Shown in pieces: positions 1 to 8,367 of a stretch of 64,000 nucleotides of DNA (position 1 is its first letter; every line of letters starts with the position of its first letter). Source of the stretch: Lachnospiraceae bacterium (GTDB taxonomy: Bacteria; Bacillota; Clostridia; Lachnospirales; Lachnospiraceae); NCBI GenBank assembly GCA_017618195.1, contig JAFZUW010000065.1:1-64000 (forward strand). The letters are read 5' to 3'. Position numbers and translations under genes: made by a program. The notes under the pieces were generated by a model. The model saw only the letters and a program-made list of their open reading frames with translations, was not told where the DNA came from and searched no databases.

Positions 1-1473
1 ATAGTTCTCCTGCACCCACTCCGCTATTTCCCTGTATGTTGCTTTACTCTCCGCACAGGTCACATCCATCTCATCCATTTCGACTTTTACATTTACAAAA
101 TGTTTTGCTTCGGAGAGTTTGGACAAAAGCGCTACCGTCTCCACATGCGGCGTCTGCGGGAACATGTCGACCGGCTGTACCTGTTTCACCACATAGCCGG
201 CATCCTGCAGGGGGCCGAGATCGGTCGCCAGGGAAGTCGGCTTGCAGGAAATGTAAATGATCCGGTCAACTCCGTACGCGATAATCTTCGTAAGCGCCTT
301 CGGATTGATGCCTTCGCGCGGCGGATCGAGCACGATGATGTCCGGGCGGTCCGTCACTTCGTCGAGCATCTTAAGCACGTCGCCCGAAAGGAACTCGCAG
401 TTGGTAAGGCCGTTTCGTTTCGCATTGTCCCGCGCGGCGACAACGGCTTCGTCGATGATTTCGATCCCGACCACCTTCTTCGCAACCGGTGCAAGAATCT
501 GCCCGATGGTTCCGGTGCCGCTGTAAAGGTCAAAAAGCACTTTGTCGCGCGTCTCGCCGACCATATCCCTTACTGCCGAATACAATACTTCTGCTCCGCC
601 CGAGTTGGTCTGGAAAAATGAGAACGGGCTCACCTTGAACCGAAGGTCCAAAAGGTCTTCGTAAAACCAGTCGCGTCCGAAGAGTATTTCGGTTCCGTCA
701 TCGCGGATAACGTCCGCAACGGAGTCGTTCACAGTATGCAGTATTCCTACAATCCGCCCCTCCAAAGAGAGTGACAGCAGTTCGTCAAGAATTGAGGAAA
801 AATCGTATTCTACTTGTGTAGAAGTTATGATGTCCACAAGGATTTCACCGGTCTTTTCGGCCCTTCTCACGAGAAGATGACGGTAGTATCCTTTTCCGGT
901 CGAGCGGTGATAAAAATCGATGCAGGAACGGACGGCCGCATCGCGTACGGTCGCGATGATCTGCTGTACGTCCGGGTGCACGATCGCGCAATGAGACGCG
1001 GGCACGATGTCGAACATGCTGTGCTTCTTATGGAGTCCGAGCATCATCGGACCGTCCTTGTATTCGTCGCCGAAGGAAAATTCCATCTTGTTCCGGTACT
1101 CATACGGTTTCGGGCTTCCGAGGATCGGCAGAAACTCCGCATCGTCCGACCGGATGACCGGCGCAAGCAGCTTCCGGATGTGGCTTTCCTTCAGACTTAA
1201 CTGTTTCTCGTACGGGAGCGTCTGAAGAGCGCAGCCGCCGCACAATCCGAACTGCGGGCAGCGCGGTGTCTCGGTTTCGTCCGCGGAAGGCGTCAATACT
1301 TCCTTCAGTTCTCCTTCCGCCTTCTCCGCTCCGTTTTTCTTTAAACGGAATAAGACCTCCTGCCCCGGCAGAACGCCTTTGACACGGATTTTCTTTCCCT
1401 CCGCGACTACCGTTCCGCGGTCCGGAAAATGTGTCTCCGTTACTGTTCCTTTGATCAAATCGCCTTTTTTCAT
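1..1473 (-). CDS. rlmD: 23S rRNA (uracil-1939-C5)-methyltransferase RlmD family, 3' end outside window
   Basis: SAM-dependent RNA m5U methyltransferase of the TrmA/RumA family. The ATG at 1473 follows a GGGGAATTC stretch. An N-terminal TRAM-like segment is followed by iron-sulfur cysteines (CPQFGLCGGC, about residues 72-81), a SAM-binding motif (DLYSGTGTIG), the LDPPREG motif, and the catalytic cysteine in ISCKPTS. Reading is open through base 1, so the gene continues outside. After the usual RlmD ending (HVETVALLSK) it carries at least 38 more residues (around AESKATYREIAEWV), an extension I recall from clostridial homologues. The catalytic core is complete. It could be another TrmA-family m5U enzyme, since target uridine cannot be read from sequence. 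Confidence 0.9.
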   Translation of the reverse strand, partial: MKKGDLIKGTVTETHFPDRGTVVAEGKKIRVKGVLPGQEVLFRLKKNGAEKAEGELKEVLTPSADETETPRCPQFGLCGGCALQTLPYEKQLSLKESHIRKLLAPVIRSDDAEFLPILGSPKPYEYRNKMEFSFGDEYKDGPMMLGLHKKHSMFDIVPASHCAIVHPDVQQIIATVRDAAVRSCIDFYHRSTGKGYYRHLLVRRAEKTGEILVDIITSTQVEYDFSSILDELLSLSLEGRIVGILHTVNDSVADVIRDDGTEILFGRDWFYEDLLDLRFKVSPFSFFQTNSGGAEVLYSAVRDMVGETRDKVLFDLYSGTGTIGQILAPVAKKVVGIEIIDEAVVAARDNAKRNGLTNCEFLSGDVLKMLDEVTDRPDIIVLDPPREGINPKALTKIIAYGVDRIIYISCKPTSLATDLGPLQDAGYVVKQVQPVDMFPQTPHVETVALLSKLSEAKHFVNVKVEMDEMDVTCAESKATYREIAEWVQENY

Positions 1474-1562
1474 GAATTCCCCTTTATCAAACACCGTGCT
1501 TTGCGCCCCGGAATTCCTTCTCCGACGCGCGGATTGCATGGTTTTCGTTTCGAATATACCGC

Positions 1563-1591
1563 TTTACTTTCGCTCTGTGAAGTGTTACAAT
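1563..1591 (+). promoter_or_regulatory. Sigma-A promoter of the YerC-like gene
   Basis: TTTACT at 1563-1568, 17-bp spacer, TACAAT at 1586-1591. It lies 38 bases before the start codon. Confidence 0.6.
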
Positions 1592-1628
1592 GTGAATATG
1601 CCAAACAAATTTCGACAGGAGGCACATT

Positions 1629-1931
1629 ATGGGCAAAGATATTCATACCGCAGAAGTAAACCAGTTCTTCAAAGCCGTTCTCACCCTGAAGACCATTGAT
1701 GAATGCTACGCTTTCTTTGAAGACGTCTGCACCATCAACGAACTTCTTTCTATCTCCCAGCGCCTCGAGGTTGCTCACATGCTTACCGAAAACAGAACCT
1801 ATCTGGATATTGCCGAGAAGACCGGCGCATCCACTTCCACGATCAGCCGTGTAAACCGGTCGCTCGTTTACGGTAAGGACGGATATAAGATCGCATTTTC
1901 CCGTATGGATGGCGACGGCAGCAAGAACTAA
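1629..1931 (+). CDS. YerC/YecD family TrpR-related DNA-binding protein
   Basis: A 100-residue protein of the Trp-repressor-like YerC/YecD family. The middle (LLSISQRLEVAHMLTENRT) and the helix-turn-helix (YLDIAEKTGASTSTISRVNR) match the TrpR fold, in which the HTH follows a helical dimerisation core. Length is normal for the family. The start has AGGAGG seven bases upstream. In Bacillus-type genomes this gene is often next to pcrA/ligA, and pcrA is also nearby here. It is monocistronic, with its own promoter and terminator. Whether it senses tryptophan is not established; TrpR ligand residues cannot be judged without an alignment. Confidence 0.85.
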   Translation: MGKDIHTAEVNQFFKAVLTLKTIDECYAFFEDVCTINELLSISQRLEVAHMLTENRTYLDIAEKTGASTSTISRVNRSLVYGKDGYKIAFSRMDGDGSKN

Positions 1932-1945
1932 TCCTGCAGTGCAAA

Positions 1946-1976
1946 AAGCCCGTGAGTGGTTCACGGGCTTTTTTTG
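1946..1976 (+). terminator. Rho-independent terminator
   Basis: Perfect 10-bp stem (AAGCCCGTGA / TCACGGGCTT), 5-nt loop, then TTTTT. It lies between the convergent ends of the YerC-like and DUF1836 genes. Confidence 0.9.
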
Positions 1977-2639
1977 TTACTTCTTTTCGCTTTTATTCTC
2001 GTCGCGCGTATCGCCCTTCTTATCGTCTTTCTTCTTCTCTTTCTTATCGGTCACAAGAAGGTCGTCTATGATCTGCTCAATCATCTGCTTCTTCAGATAC
2101 ACGTCGAAACTCAGCATGGAAATGAAACTGAAGATTGCCAGGAATTCCTTCGCCTCGGGATCCTTCACATCCTTAAACACGCTCTTTGAGCGGTCGAATT
2201 TCTTCATGACGTCCTTTGCGAGATCGTTTCCGACAACCGACTCCATTTCGAAGATCGTCTTGTAAATCGTCGCAAGATCCATCTCGGCATCTTCGCCGAA
2301 GAACATGGTCTTCATCGGTCCGACGATGTGCTGCACGTCGTTGATGCTCAGAAAACTCTTCAGGTAATAGATAAATACGAGCAGGTACATATGGTCCTTG
2401 CTGTATTTCTTCTTTACCGGACTCGGAAGAAGGTTATTCTTCGTGTAGTTGTTGATCATCGTCTTCGTGAGCAGCTTGTCGTTGTCATAACGTTTGGACT
2501 GCTCCAGATGCTCATCCAAAAACTTTGTTACCTGATCCATATACAGATCGATATTCGGTATATCATTCGGGCCGATGTAATTCGTCTCCTGAATGTTCTC
2601 TTCAAGCTTTCTGAGATAGTACTTCCACTGTTTCTCCAC
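1977..2639 (-). CDS. DUF1836 domain-containing protein
   Basis: 220 residues, all helical in character. The core with FIYYLKSFLSINDVQHIV and the preceding TKTMINNYTKNNLLP resembles the DUF1836 family, whose N-terminal part looks like a MerR-type winged helix (INNYTKNNLL, HMYLLVFIYYLK). The last 20 residues are a Lys/Asp/Glu-rich tail. No enzyme motif is present. A DNA-binding role is plausible but unproven. It is transcribed from a consensus promoter at 2714-2742 and ends against the YerC terminator. Confidence 0.7.
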   Translation of the reverse strand: MEKQWKYYLRKLEENIQETNYIGPNDIPNIDLYMDQVTKFLDEHLEQSKRYDNDKLLTKTMINNYTKNNLLPSPVKKKYSKDHMYLLVFIYYLKSFLSINDVQHIVGPMKTMFFGEDAEMDLATIYKTIFEMESVVGNDLAKDVMKKFDRSKSVFKDVKDPEAKEFLAIFSFISMLSFDVYLKKQMIEQIIDDLLVTDKKEKKKDDKKGDTRDENKSEKK

Positions 2640-2693
2640 AGCCGTTCTCCTCGATTTTCGTTCCTGTTTATCACGCTCAAGCCTACGGTTTCA

Positions 2694-2742
2694 CGGTATT
2701 ACCGTTAAATGCTATTATATAGTATTGAAAACCATGTGTCAA
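2694..2742 (-). promoter_or_regulatory. Consensus sigma-A promoter of the DUF1836 gene with a start-site palindrome
   Basis: Reading the minus strand, TTGACA (2742-2737), 17-bp spacer, TATAAT (2719-2714): both boxes match consensus exactly. Just downstream, about where transcription should start, lies the palindrome ACGGT-ATT-ACCGT (2694-2706), a possible operator. Confidence 0.85.
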
Positions 2743-2766
2743 CAAAAACACCTTCCGATTCTGTTG

Positions 2767-2795
2767 TTGAGTTCTGCAATTTCTTGTGATAAAAT
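2767..2795 (+). promoter_or_regulatory. Promoter of pcrA
   Basis: TTGAGT at 2767-2772, 17-bp spacer, TAAAAT at 2790-2795. It is divergent from the DUF1836 promoter and 41 bases before the pcrA start. Confidence 0.6.
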
Positions 2796-2836
2796 GAACA
2801 TACATTCGATTTCCGAAAAGAAAGGTTTCCGATCAT

Positions 2837-5329
2837 ATGGATTATCTCTCAAACCTCAATCCGGAGCAGCGCAAGGCTGTCGAGCATCAATACGGTCCGC
2901 TGCTGATCCTGGCCGGAGCCGGCTCGGGTAAGACGCGCGTCATCACGCACCGGATTGCCTATTTGATCGATCAATATAACGTCAGCCCTTACCACATCCT
3001 CGCGATTACGTTCACCAACAAGGCGGCAAAGGAAATGCGCGACCGCGTCAACGATCTTGTCGATTACGGTGCGCAGGACATCTGGGTCAGCACGTTCCAC
3101 TCCGCCTGTGTAAGAATGCTCAGGCGTTTTTGCGATGCAATCGGCTACGAGAAGAATTTCTCGGTATATGATACCGACGATCAGAAAAGCCTCATGCGGA
3201 CCATTCTGAAATCATTGAACATCGATACCAAGAAGACGCGCGAGTCGTATTTTCTGAACCGTATCTCAACCGCCAAGAACGAACTGGTCGGACCCGATCA
3301 GTATCGTACGGAATTCGGCCGCGATCACGACGCCGATCTTGTCGTTTCAGTGTACCGCGAGTACCAGAAGCGGCTTCTTGACCAGAACGCGATGGACTTC
3401 GACGATCTGCTTTTTAACACGGTCGAAATGTTCCGTCAGAGCGAAAGCGCGCTTACGTATTACCGGAACCGTTTCCGCTACATCATGGTCGACGAGTACC
3501 AGGATACCAACACCGCGCAGTTCGAACTGATCCGTCTGCTTGCGCACTACACAAACGACGAGGGCGAGGTGGAGCACAACCTCTGCGTCGTGGGCGACGA
3601 CGACCAGTCCATTTACGGTTTCCGCGGCGCCAACATCCGGAACATTCTGAACTTCGAGAAATATTATCCCGACGCCGTTGTGATCAAACTGGAAGAGAAC
3701 TACCGCTCCACCGAGACGATTCTCGACGCGGCCAACGAAGTCATCAAAAACAATTTTCATACCAATACGAAGACGCTTTGGACCAAACTCGGCAAAGGAA
3801 CGCCGATCATCTATACGGTATATCCCGATGCCATGTCCGAAGCCGAAGGCGCAGCCGACGAGATCCGCCGCCAGGTGGATGCCGGCGAAGCGACCTATAA
3901 CAGTTTCGCCGTACTGTACCGCACGAACGCACAGTCACGCGCATTTGAAATCCAGCTGTCCAAAAACCGGATTCCGTGCAGGGTTGTCGGCGGCGTAAAC
4001 TTCTATCAGCGTAAGGAAATCAAGGACATTCTCGCTTATTTGAGAACGATCGACAACGGGCGCGATGCCGTTGCGGTGCGCCGCATCCTGAACGTTCCGA
4101 AGCGGGGCATCGGCGACACGACCGCCAACGCGATCCAGGATTTCACGGAGATCAACGACTACGGCTTCTACGACGCGCTGACCTATGCCGATCATATTCC
4201 GACGATCAAAGCCGCCGCTGCCAAGAAGATCAAGCCGTTCGTCGAACTGATCGAACGCTACCGCGAACGGGCCGCGCAGAAAGGCTGCTGTCTGAAAGAT
4301 CTCGTAACGGATCTGATCGCGGATCTCGATTACGAGGAAGAAATGAAGCGCGAGGATGAGGAATCGTACGAAGACCGCAAAGGAAACATTGACGAATTCA
4401 TCACCTCTGTCGCCCAATATGAAATCACTTCCGAAGAGCCCCCGACACTCAGCGGTTTTCTCTCGGAGGTATCGCTCGTTACGGATCTCGATTCCGTCGA
4501 GGAGAACCCGGACTATGTCGTTCTGATGACGATTCACAGTGCGAAGGGTCTCGAGTTCGACCAGGTATTTTTAGCGGGTATGGAGGACAATCTGTTCCCG
4601 AGCAGCATGAGTCTTGAGGACCCGAACGGAATCGAAGAAGAACGCCGTCTCTGCTATGTCGGCATCACACGTGCCAGGAAGCGTCTGTACCTGTCCCGCG
4701 CAAGGGAGCGTATGCTTCGCGGCGAGACATCCTACAATTCCGAGTCCCGCTTTGTACTCGAGCTCAAACGCCAGGCCCGGCATCTGATCACCGAGAAGAG
4801 TTCCGGTTCAAGCGGATTCTTCGGCCGTTCAAGCGGAAGCCTGTATGATCTGGCCAAAGGAAGCTCGAACAGCTACGGAGGTTCCGGAAGTTCATATCGG
4901 AATTCCGGAAGTTCCTACGGCGGCTCAGGCAGTTCCTACGGCAGTTCGGGAAACTCCTACGGCGGCTCCTACCGGAACTCCGGAAGTTCATACCGCGACG
5001 ATTACGGCGGGTCTTCCGACCGTCGCGGCAGCAGGAATTCCGACTGGGATGATTTCCCGTTCGGCACCGGTTCGAAGCCTTCGGTTTCCTCCTCGAAACC
5101 GTATGTGAATCCGTACGTTACGCCTTCCGCCCCCGCGCCGAAGAACTTCGGAAGCGGCGACGCGTCATCGCTCGGATTTGCCGTCGGCGACCGCGTCAAG
5201 CACGTCAAATTCGGCGTCGGAACCGTCAAGGCAATCGTCAAAGGCGGCAGGGATTTCGAGGTCACGGTGGATTTTCCTTCCGGAACGAAGAAGATGCTTG
5301 CCTCATTTGCCAAGCTCGAAAAAGTATAG
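2837..5329 (+). CDS. pcrA: ATP-dependent DNA helicase PcrA (UvrD/Rep superfamily 1)
   Basis: 3'-5' helicase for repair and replication restart. It has Walker A (GAGSGKTR), motif II (DEYQDTN), motif III (GDDDQSIYGFRGA), motif IV (ENYRST), motif V (TIHSAKGLEFD) and motif VI (VGITRARKRLY). At 830 residues it is about 80-100 longer than typical PcrA. The excess is a Gly/Ser/Tyr/Asn-rich stretch (about residues 655-735, bases 4798-5040) built of repeated SSYGG and NSGSSY units. The C-terminal Tudor-like domain (GDRVKHVKFGVGTV), which binds RNA polymerase in PcrA, follows it. It is monocistronic with its own promoter. GAAAGG lies 11 bases before the ATG. Confidence 0.95.
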   Translation: MDYLSNLNPEQRKAVEHQYGPLLILAGAGSGKTRVITHRIAYLIDQYNVSPYHILAITFTNKAAKEMRDRVNDLVDYGAQDIWVSTFHSACVRMLRRFCDAIGYEKNFSVYDTDDQKSLMRTILKSLNIDTKKTRESYFLNRISTAKNELVGPDQYRTEFGRDHDADLVVSVYREYQKRLLDQNAMDFDDLLFNTVEMFRQSESALTYYRNRFRYIMVDEYQDTNTAQFELIRLLAHYTNDEGEVEHNLCVVGDDDQSIYGFRGANIRNILNFEKYYPDAVVIKLEENYRSTETILDAANEVIKNNFHTNTKTLWTKLGKGTPIIYTVYPDAMSEAEGAADEIRRQVDAGEATYNSFAVLYRTNAQSRAFEIQLSKNRIPCRVVGGVNFYQRKEIKDILAYLRTIDNGRDAVAVRRILNVPKRGIGDTTANAIQDFTEINDYGFYDALTYADHIPTIKAAAAKKIKPFVELIERYRERAAQKGCCLKDLVTDLIADLDYEEEMKREDEESYEDRKGNIDEFITSVAQYEITSEEPPTLSGFLSEVSLVTDLDSVEENPDYVVLMTIHSAKGLEFDQVFLAGMEDNLFPSSMSLEDPNGIEEERRLCYVGITRARKRLYLSRARERMLRGETSYNSESRFVLELKRQARHLITEKSSGSSGFFGRSSGSLYDLAKGSSNSYGGSGSSYRNSGSSYGGSGSSYGSSGNSYGGSYRNSGSSYRDDYGGSSDRRGSRNSDWDDFPFGTGSKPSVSSSKPYVNPYVTPSAPAPKNFGSGDASSLGFAVGDRVKHVKFGVGTVKAIVKGGRDFEVTVDFPSGTKKMLASFAKLEKV

Positions 5330-5339
5330 ATAGAAATGG

Positions 5340-5376
5340 AGTGCGCCCCGGCTGTTACACCGGGGCGCTTTGTTGG
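5340..5376 (+). terminator. Terminator of pcrA
   Basis: GCGCCCCGG / CCGGGGCGC stem followed by TTTGTT. It lies between convergent pcrA and the CotH gene and may serve weakly in both directions. Confidence 0.75.
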
Positions 5377-5386
5377 GGGAAAATGA

Positions 5387-7585
5387 TTATATTCTTCGCT
5401 TCCGTCTCACGACGCGAAGCGTAACCAGCATCAGTAACATCAAAACGAAACATCCTCCGTAAATGATAATGTTGTTTGAAACCGTCTTATCGGCCTGCTG
5501 TCCGGACCTTCCTCCCGGGAAGGAGCCTCGTCCTTCGGAACCTCCTCCGAATCCGCCTAATTTACTGAAATCGAAATTGCTGAAGTCCAGGTTTTCGAAG
5601 ACGTTCCCGCCGTCCTCACCGTTCTGACTCACGGAGCGCGTCCGCCGGCCCTGCTTAACGGCATTGTCGCCGGAGAAGCCTCCCATGTTGAACGATCCCA
5701 TTGCCTTTGCGTCGATTCCCGAAGCATCCACGAACGTTGTTTTGTTCTTGTTCTGCTCGGTATCCGTCGAAGGAATCGTACCGTTCAGCTGACCGTCAAT
5801 GCTCTGTGCGCGAAGATTGATCACCTGATACAGAATCTCCGCTGCCTTCTCATAATCCTCGTAGGAATAGAACGCCGTCGGGTCGGTCTCCACGAGCGAA
5901 TCGATCTGGCTGCGGATCCGCTGATAAACTTCCTCAAACCGTCCGCCGTATACGTACTCTTCCACAAGCTGTCTTAAGTACTCGTGGTATTTGGCGAGAT
6001 ACTCTTCGTTCTCTAACAGCTTATCGAAGAACTTCGTACCCGAGAAAGGCGTATCGATCGCATCGTTGACCATATCGGTCGCATCACCCGAACTGCCCAT
6101 CGACATACCGCCGAGGGAAAGGTTGTAGTCCCACGGGAATATGTTCAGCTGTCCGTTGTATTCGTACAGGTAGTAGTTGTGCGCCATCGAGCCCGAAAGG
6201 CTGTCCATGTTAACGGAAAATGTGTGCACTGCCATGTACTTTAACACATTGTCAACATCGAGATACTTCTCGAGATCGGTGCCTTCGCTGATGTTTTTGA
6301 GCGCTTCCACAACACGCTTATGATCGGAATTTCCGGTTGCGGTAATCTCGCCTTCCCAAATGGTCGAGTAATTGTCGAGGTCATCGCCGGTATAATTCAG
6401 ATTGGCTCCGCCGCCTCCCATTGAGAAGCCGCCTTTGCCGCCGAAATCCGACATGTTGAAGCTGCCTGCGTCAGGTCTGCCGCTCTGTCCGTCCCCAGTT
6501 TTCTCACCGGACTGACTGCTGCCGGAAGGTCTGCCTTTACCGGAGAAACCGCTCTTGTCGGAGGAGCTTCCCCGACCGCCTGAGCTGCCCCTGCCGGACG
6601 TACTGCCTTTGCCGCTTGAACTGTCCTTATCCGAGGTGTCCCCGGAAGAACCGTCACCTCCCATGTTCGGCATGCTGCCCGGATCGAAACCGGAGCCGTC
6701 ACCCATACTCGGCATGCTGCCCGGATCAAAACCGGAACCGTCACCCATATTCGGAATACTGCCCGGGTCGAAATTGAAACCGCCGTCACCGCCCATATTG
6801 GGCATATTATTCGGATCAAAGTTGAAACCGCTTCCGTCTCCGCCCATGTTCGGCATATTATTCGGATCAAAGTCGAAGCCACCGTCACCGCCCGGGAAAT
6901 TCATTCCGCCGGGCGTTTTGCCGCTTCCGGAATCGGATGATTTGTTTCCGCCCATCTCCATGCTGTCCGGCTTGTAAAGCTCGCCGTCCTGCGTCCCGAA
7001 GTTGCGGAGCATGAAGCTTTCCTCAACCGCTTCGAGCGCCAGGTATACACCCCAATACTCGCCGTTCAGGGAAACCTTCGCGTAATTGTATAATGATGCT
7101 TCCGCTCCGATATACTGAAACATATCGTAAATGATTGCTTCCTTCATATTGGTCGCGTCAGCGTAGTTGTTATTCAGAATCAGTTTGTCGAGGCCGAAAC
7201 AGGTCTGACCTTCCACAAAATGTCCGAATTCCAGTTTCAGGCTGTACCGGTCGCTGTCCGGATCACTCGCAATGGCGGAAAGGCTCGTATTTCCCTTCGG
7301 ACGGATCGCGACGTTTTTGATCGTCTGTCCGTTGATCACCACATCACAGACGTAATACTCTTCCGTCATCGCATTTTGAAGCATCTTGTTCCATTCGTCT
7401 TCGTCCATCAGAATGTCAACGGTGATGATCTCGTCCGTGTTGAACAGTTTCGTTTCATACTCCATCTGAACGCCCGTTCCGCCGAGCCGTTCCTTCAAAG
7501 TGTCCGAGAACGCAATCGCCGTAACGCACAACGCGACCGCAGCAGCCATAACCGCAATGATTATTTTGGTTACATGCTTTTTCAT
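5387..7585 (-). CDS. CotH-kinase family membrane-anchored protein with Asn/Met/Gly repeats
   Basis: A 732-residue CotH-type atypical protein kinase-like protein. Residues about 5-30 form an N-terminal signal/anchor. The CotH domain is split: the first part (IRPKGNTSL, FGLDKLILNN, GEYWGVYLALE) and the second (YNGQLNIFPWDYNLSLGG, carrying the D-Y-N metal-binding motif) are separated by about 200 low-complexity residues with 6-7 copies of FDP(N/G)(N/S)MPNMGGDG followed by Ser/Gly runs. A C-terminal membrane helix (FVLMLLMLVTLRVV) ends in RRKRRI. It is the last gene of an operon with DUF4956 (16-base gap) and VTC genes. CotH family members phosphorylate surface proteins in spore coats; substrate here is unknown. 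Confidence 0.9.
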   Translation of the reverse strand: MKKHVTKIIIAVMAAAVALCVTAIAFSDTLKERLGGTGVQMEYETKLFNTDEIITVDILMDEDEWNKMLQNAMTEEYYVCDVVINGQTIKNVAIRPKGNTSLSAIASDPDSDRYSLKLEFGHFVEGQTCFGLDKLILNNNYADATNMKEAIIYDMFQYIGAEASLYNYAKVSLNGEYWGVYLALEAVEESFMLRNFGTQDGELYKPDSMEMGGNKSSDSGSGKTPGGMNFPGGDGGFDFDPNNMPNMGGDGSGFNFDPNNMPNMGGDGGFNFDPGSIPNMGDGSGFDPGSMPSMGDGSGFDPGSMPNMGGDGSSGDTSDKDSSSGKGSTSGRGSSGGRGSSSDKSGFSGKGRPSGSSQSGEKTGDGQSGRPDAGSFNMSDFGGKGGFSMGGGGANLNYTGDDLDNYSTIWEGEITATGNSDHKRVVEALKNISEGTDLEKYLDVDNVLKYMAVHTFSVNMDSLSGSMAHNYYLYEYNGQLNIFPWDYNLSLGGMSMGSSGDATDMVNDAIDTPFSGTKFFDKLLENEEYLAKYHEYLRQLVEEYVYGGRFEEVYQRIRSQIDSLVETDPTAFYSYEDYEKAAEILYQVINLRAQSIDGQLNGTIPSTDTEQNKNKTTFVDASGIDAKAMGSFNMGGFSGDNAVKQGRRTRSVSQNGEDGGNVFENLDFSNFDFSKLGGFGGGSEGRGSFPGGRSGQQADKTVSNNIIIYGGCFVLMLLMLVTLRVVRRKRRI
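6630..6900 (-). repeat. Tandem repeat coding for FDPxxMPNMGGDG units
   Basis: Six to seven imperfect units of about 39-54 bases inside the CotH gene. All stay in frame, so the array is a protein repeat that could vary in copy number by slippage. Confidence 0.8.
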
Positions 7586-7601
7586 TCGTCACACCTTCTT
7601 T

Positions 7602-8291
7602 TTAGGACATGTATTCGCCGTTATAGGTTACCAGCGTCGCACCGGATACGCCGTTCACTTCGTTGATACGGTTTACAAAACTCGTCGAAGCGTCCTTCAT
7701 CCGGATCTCGGCCGTAAGCTCGATACCTGCGTCGTTGATGGTCTTGGACTTAACAAGATATTTGCTGACAGACTGTTTTACAAGCTCCATTGCGCCCTCT
7801 TCCGCCTTCTCGTCCTTGCAGTCAATGATCAGGATGTAAGGGGTGTCATGCGTCTTCCAGTTTGCGAAGATCACAAGGATAATACCGGTCACTGCGGAAC
7901 CGATTACCGCGAGCGGGATCATTCCCGCGCCGATTACGATGCCGGCTGCGATGGACCAGAACAGGAACACGATCTCCATCGGTTCTTTGATGGCCGCACG
8001 GAAACGAACGATCGAAAGTGCGCCGACCATACCGAGCGACAGTACGACGTTCGACGTAACCGCCATGATAACGAGCGTCGTAACAAGGGAAAGTCCTACG
8101 AGCGTCATAGCGAAGCCTGTGGAATACATGATCTCGTTGAACGTTTTCTTATAGATCAAAAACACGAAGAGCCCTACGACAAGGGAAAATGCCATACCGA
8201 TCACGGTATCAAGGATTGAGAACTCCGTAATATTCTGTAAAAAGCTGGATTTGAAAATGTCGCTGAACGTAACAGCATTGAATGTAATCAT
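7602..8291 (-). CDS. DUF4956 domain membrane protein
   Basis: 229 residues. Four hydrophobic helices fill the first half (AFSLVVGLFVFLIYK; GFAMTLVGLSLVTTLVIMAV; IVFLFWSIAAGIVIGAGMI; LAVIGSAVTGIILVIFANW), with the conserved loop SLGMVGALSIVRFRAAIKEP typical of DUF4956. A soluble ferredoxin-like C-terminal half follows. GGAGG lies nine bases before the ATG. It sits between the VTC and CotH genes, an arrangement recurring in Gram-positive bacteria, so the three products probably work together at the membrane. The biochemical role is unknown. Confidence 0.85.
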   Translation of the reverse strand: MITFNAVTFSDIFKSSFLQNITEFSILDTVIGMAFSLVVGLFVFLIYKKTFNEIMYSTGFAMTLVGLSLVTTLVIMAVTSNVVLSLGMVGALSIVRFRAAIKEPMEIVFLFWSIAAGIVIGAGMIPLAVIGSAVTGIILVIFANWKTHDTPYILIIDCKDEKAEEGAMELVKQSVSKYLVKSKTINDAGIELTAEIRMKDASTSFVNRINEVNGVSGATLVTYNGEYMS

Positions 8292-8367
8292 CGGTGTTTC
8301 CTCCTAAATTATGTTTTAACGTATCCGCCCGCCGCAGCCTTTCCGGCCCGGCGTGACGCCTGTATTT

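Noticed and set aside
6630-6900. CRISPR-like spacing of repeated units
   Set aside because: Units are in-frame codons for FDPxxMPNMGGDG inside the CotH gene, with no spacers and no cas genes.
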